Notes under the pieces: model-generated
Told to the model about the DNA's origin: nothing
What the model saw: the letters and a program-made list of their open reading frames with translations, nothing else
The model's database searches: none
Program-made: the position numbers and the translations under genes
Shown here: positions 61,888 to 64,000 of the stretch, in pieces
Layout: every line of letters begins with the position of its first letter
Position numbering within the stretch: the first letter of the stretch is position 1
Assembly (NCBI RefSeq): GCF_003148845.1
Contig: NZ_QGHA01000002.1
Span: forward strand, 542,974 to 606,973
Direction of reading: 5' to 3'
Source of the DNA: Mucilaginibacter oryzae
GTDB lineage: Bacteria; Bacteroidota; Bacteroidia; Sphingobacteriales; Sphingobacteriaceae
DNA: 64,000 nucleotides

Positions 61888-63603
61888 ATGGCCAATTTAA
61901 ATATCGACAGCGTTAAGGATCGCACTTTTGATGCCATCGTCATAGGCTCGGGCATGAGCGGCGGATGGGCTGCCAAAGAATTTACCGATAAAGGATTAAA
62001 AACATTGATCCTGGAGCGTGGCCGCGATGTAAAGCACATTAAGGATTATCCCACCACCAATATGTACCCCTGGGAGTTTGAGCACCGCGGCCAATTGCCG
62101 ATGAGTGTTCAGGAGGCTAACCCGATTGTGAACCGCTGCTATGCCTTTGGCGAAAGCGCCGCGCACTTTTTTGTAAAAGATGCCGAGCACCCTTATATCC
62201 AGGATAAACCTTTTGATTGGATCCGTGGTTACCAGGTGGGCGGTAAATCCCTGCTTTGGGCGCGCCAAACCCAGCGCTGGAGCGATTTTGACTTTGAAGG
62301 CCCCGCCCGCGATGGTTTCGCGGTGGATTGGCCGATCCGTTATAAAGATATCGCGCCATGGTATAGCTATGTAGAAAAGTTCGCGGGTATCTCGGGCAAC
62401 CGTGACGGTATTGCCGAATTGCCCGATGGTGAGTTTTTGCCCGCCTTCCCTTTAAATACCGTTGAAGAGTATTTCAGCAACCACGTAAAAAGCACCTATA
62501 AAAACCGCTACGTGATCAGCGCCCGTTGCGCGCATTTATCAACCCCTAATCAAATTCATCTGGATCAGGGCAGGGTACAATGTCAGCGGAGGACCATCTG
62601 CGAGCGTGGCTGCCCTTTTGGTGGGTATTTCAGTGCCAACGCGAGTACTATTCCCTGGGCATTAAAATCGGGCCATGCTACGTTGAGGCCGTTCTCGGTT
62701 GTGGAATCAATTATTTATGATGATAAGCTGGGCAAGGCTACCGGTGTAAGGGTTATTGATACCAATACGAAAGAAGCGATTGAATACCACGCCAAAGTGA
62801 TTTTCGTAAACGCGGCGGCATTAAATACTAATTTAATTTTGCTCAACTCCAAATCGCACCGTTTCCCTAATGGTTTGGGCAACGATAGCGGTGTGTTGGG
62901 TAAATACGTGGCTTTCCATAATTATTCGGCTCATATCGGCGCTCAATATGATGGCGCAAAGGAATGGACAACCGATGGCCGTAACCCGGCCGGCGGCGGC
63001 TATATCCCACGGTTCAGGAACGTTTACAGGCAGGAAACTGATTTTCTGCGTGGTTACGCAGCCGGCTTCAGCGCTTATCGTTACCCTGAACGCAGCTGGG
63101 ACGGTGTTGGCAGCAGCCTGAAAAATAACCTGGCCAATAAAGAACTTGGGCCATGGCACGTAGGCTCGCACATGATGGGCGAAACCATCCCGAAGGAAAC
63201 CAACTTTGTAAGCCTGGATGATAAGCAGAAAGATGCCTGGGGCGTACCCTTACTGAAGATGAATGTTGACTATGATGATAACGACGAAAAGATGAAGAAG
63301 GATTACATCGAGCAGCTTACAGAAATGTTTACCAGCGCCGGTTTCACCAATATCCAGGCATTTACAGACAGGCGTGCCCCCGGATTGGACATCCATGAAA
63401 TGGGAGGCGCACGCATGGGTAATGATCCTAAAACATCGATACTCAATAAATGGAACCAGGTGCACAGCGTTAAAAACGTATTTGTTACCGATGGCGCCAG
63501 CATGACCTCAACCTCATGCCAAAACCCGTCCCTAACCTATATGGCTTTTACGGCAAGAGCTGCCGATTACGCGATGAGTGAAATGAAGAAGGGGAATATT
63601 TAG
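61888..63603 (+). CDS. GMC-family sugar dehydrogenase (FAD)
   Basis: 571 aa GMC oxidoreductase. Rossmann FAD motif VIGSGMSGGWAAKEF (about residues 15-29), LILERGRDVKHIKD (about 39-52), Cys-rich QCQRRTICERGCPFGGY (about 231-247), catalytic His in DIHEMGGARMG (about 502-512) and SCQNPSLTYMAFTARAADY (about 543-561). No signal peptide of its own, so export probably depends on subunit 3. Likely oxidises glucose, gluconate or glycosides, possibly at C3, using a cytochrome or quinone acceptor not encoded here. Confidence 0.93.
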   Translation: MANLNIDSVKDRTFDAIVIGSGMSGGWAAKEFTDKGLKTLILERGRDVKHIKDYPTTNMYPWEFEHRGQLPMSVQEANPIVNRCYAFGESAAHFFVKDAEHPYIQDKPFDWIRGYQVGGKSLLWARQTQRWSDFDFEGPARDGFAVDWPIRYKDIAPWYSYVEKFAGISGNRDGIAELPDGEFLPAFPLNTVEEYFSNHVKSTYKNRYVISARCAHLSTPNQIHLDQGRVQCQRRTICERGCPFGGYFSANASTIPWALKSGHATLRPFSVVESIIYDDKLGKATGVRVIDTNTKEAIEYHAKVIFVNAAALNTNLILLNSKSHRFPNGLGNDSGVLGKYVAFHNYSAHIGAQYDGAKEWTTDGRNPAGGGYIPRFRNVYRQETDFLRGYAAGFSAYRYPERSWDGVGSSLKNNLANKELGPWHVGSHMMGETIPKETNFVSLDDKQKDAWGVPLLKMNVDYDDNDEKMKKDYIEQLTEMFTSAGFTNIQAFTDRRAPGLDIHEMGGARMGNDPKTSILNKWNQVHSVKNVFVTDGASMTSTSCQNPSLTYMAFTARAADYAMSEMKKGNI

Positions 63604-63663
63604 CCCCCAGCCCCCTAAAGGGGAAGCTTTCTGTTACACCCCCTTTAGGGTGCCCGGGGGGCT
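63602..63663. repeat. Nested C/G-rich inverted repeat between GMC genes
   Basis: AGCCCCC (63602-63608) pairs with GGGGGCT (63657-63663), and inside CCCTAAAGGGG (63613-63623) pairs with CCCCTTTAGGG (63640-63650). It begins within the stop codon of the first GMC gene. Same repeat family as 48940-48962; probably a transcription terminator or a mobile palindromic element. Confidence 0.8.
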
Positions 63664-63768
63664 TAATGTGTGTAAAAAACACAATGCAATATTTGTAAAA
63701 CGAATTTTATTCATACATTTAACAACACAACCAAGTACTAAACAAAATAAACTAATCGTAATATTCGT

Positions 63769-64000
63769 ATGTCTGCAAACACTTATGACGCAATAGTCAT
63801 TGGCTCAGGAATTTCAGGCGGGTGGGCTGCCAAAGAACTAACACAAAAGGGTTTGAAAACCATCATGCTGGAGCGTGGTCGTGATATCAAGCACATCAAA
63901 GATTATGTGAACGCTACCAAGGATCCCTGGGAGTTTGAACACAGGGGAGGTCGTACCCAGAAAATGATTGATGATTACCCGGTTCTGAAACGCGATTACC
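63769..64000 (+). CDS. Second GMC-family oxidoreductase, cut by the right edge
   Basis: An open frame from ATG 63769 runs off the window after 77 codons. It begins MSANTYDAIVIGSGISGGWA and continues with LERGRDIKHIKDY and DPWEFEHRGG, matching the N-terminus of the preceding GMC protein almost residue for residue, so it is a paralogue from tandem duplication. No frameshift is seen in the visible part. Expected length about 560-580 aa. Confidence 0.9.
   Translation, partial: MSANTYDAIVIGSGISGGWAAKELTQKGLKTIMLERGRDIKHIKDYVNATKDPWEFEHRGGRTQKMIDDYPVLKRDY

Noticed and set aside
1..64000. tRNA, rRNA, integrase or insertion sequence
   Set aside because: Nothing with a tRNA cloverleaf, rRNA signature or transposase/integrase motif was seen on reading both strands; a tool-based scan could still find a short RNA.

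Overview
The window looks like chromosome from a Bacteroidota of the Sphingobacteriaceae (Mucilaginibacter- or Pedobacter-like; the genus is inference). The evidence is a hybrid two-component sensor with beta-propeller, kinase, receiver and AraC parts in one chain, HmuY-type haem uptake, a DUF3570/DUF4266 pair, an SGLT-type xylose symporter, mostly A-rich leaders with few Shine-Dalgarno sites, and C/G-rich intergenic palindromes of a kind common in this phylum. No rRNA, tRNA, CRISPR array, integrase or insertion sequence was recognised.

Layout. 1-7.2 kb: a 5'-truncated hybrid two-component regulator, a secreted SGNH/CE6-like esterase and a TPR sensor kinase. 7.5-12.2 kb: a NimA-like flavoprotein, divergent from a six-gene run encoding a Rieske lipoprotein, thioredoxin-fold protein, ApbE flavin transferase, DUF4266 lipoprotein, DUF3570 protein and VIT/CCC1 metal transporter; a CRP-like palindrome nested in a larger inverted repeat lies in the divergent region. 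12.4-21.6 kb: cytochrome b561-like protein, OmpR/HK pair, PoxB, a small COX1-like membrane protein, cupin, an AT-rich MltR/HEPN-like gene, a UMF1 MFS protein and DinB. 21.7-32.3 kb: LacI regulator, xylB-xylA-symporter, then uxaC-kdgK-eda-exuT, a pentose and hexuronate catabolic block with two LacI-type operator candidates.

32.4-43.8 kb: mixed metabolic and stress genes: MBL hydrolase, D-lactate dehydrogenase, FtsX-type permease, an Hsp20 gene behind a near-consensus sigma-54 promoter, a peroxide block (ohrR, DoxX, DJ-1/PfpI, ohr, nitroreductase), CRY-DASH photolyase with its TIGR03643 partner, and a PAS protein that stops after the phospho-acceptor helix. 43.9-52.1 kb: glycosidase-like secreted protein, AraC and SDR genes, two gene remnants (SDR C-terminus, NmrA N-terminus), TRIC channel, DAACS symporter, HD hydrolase, YitT and a two-hairpin tandem repeat. 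52.1-59.7 kb: an AraC regulator divergent from a complete haem-uptake operon (receptor, HmuY, HmuT, HmuU, HmuV, HmuS). 60.2-64 kb: a Tat-exported sugar isomerase-like protein and a GMC dehydrogenase with its subunit 3, followed by a second GMC gene cut by the right edge.

The genes suggest a plant-polysaccharide degrader: acetyl esterase, xylose isomerase route, glucuronate-to-KDPG route and periplasmic sugar oxidation fit acetylated glucuronoxylan use (inference). The least explained assemblies are the Rieske/ApbE/DUF4266/DUF3570/VIT operon and the sigma-54-driven hsp20. Coordinates, motifs and hairpins were read by eye; family names come from recognising conserved motifs, with no database search.
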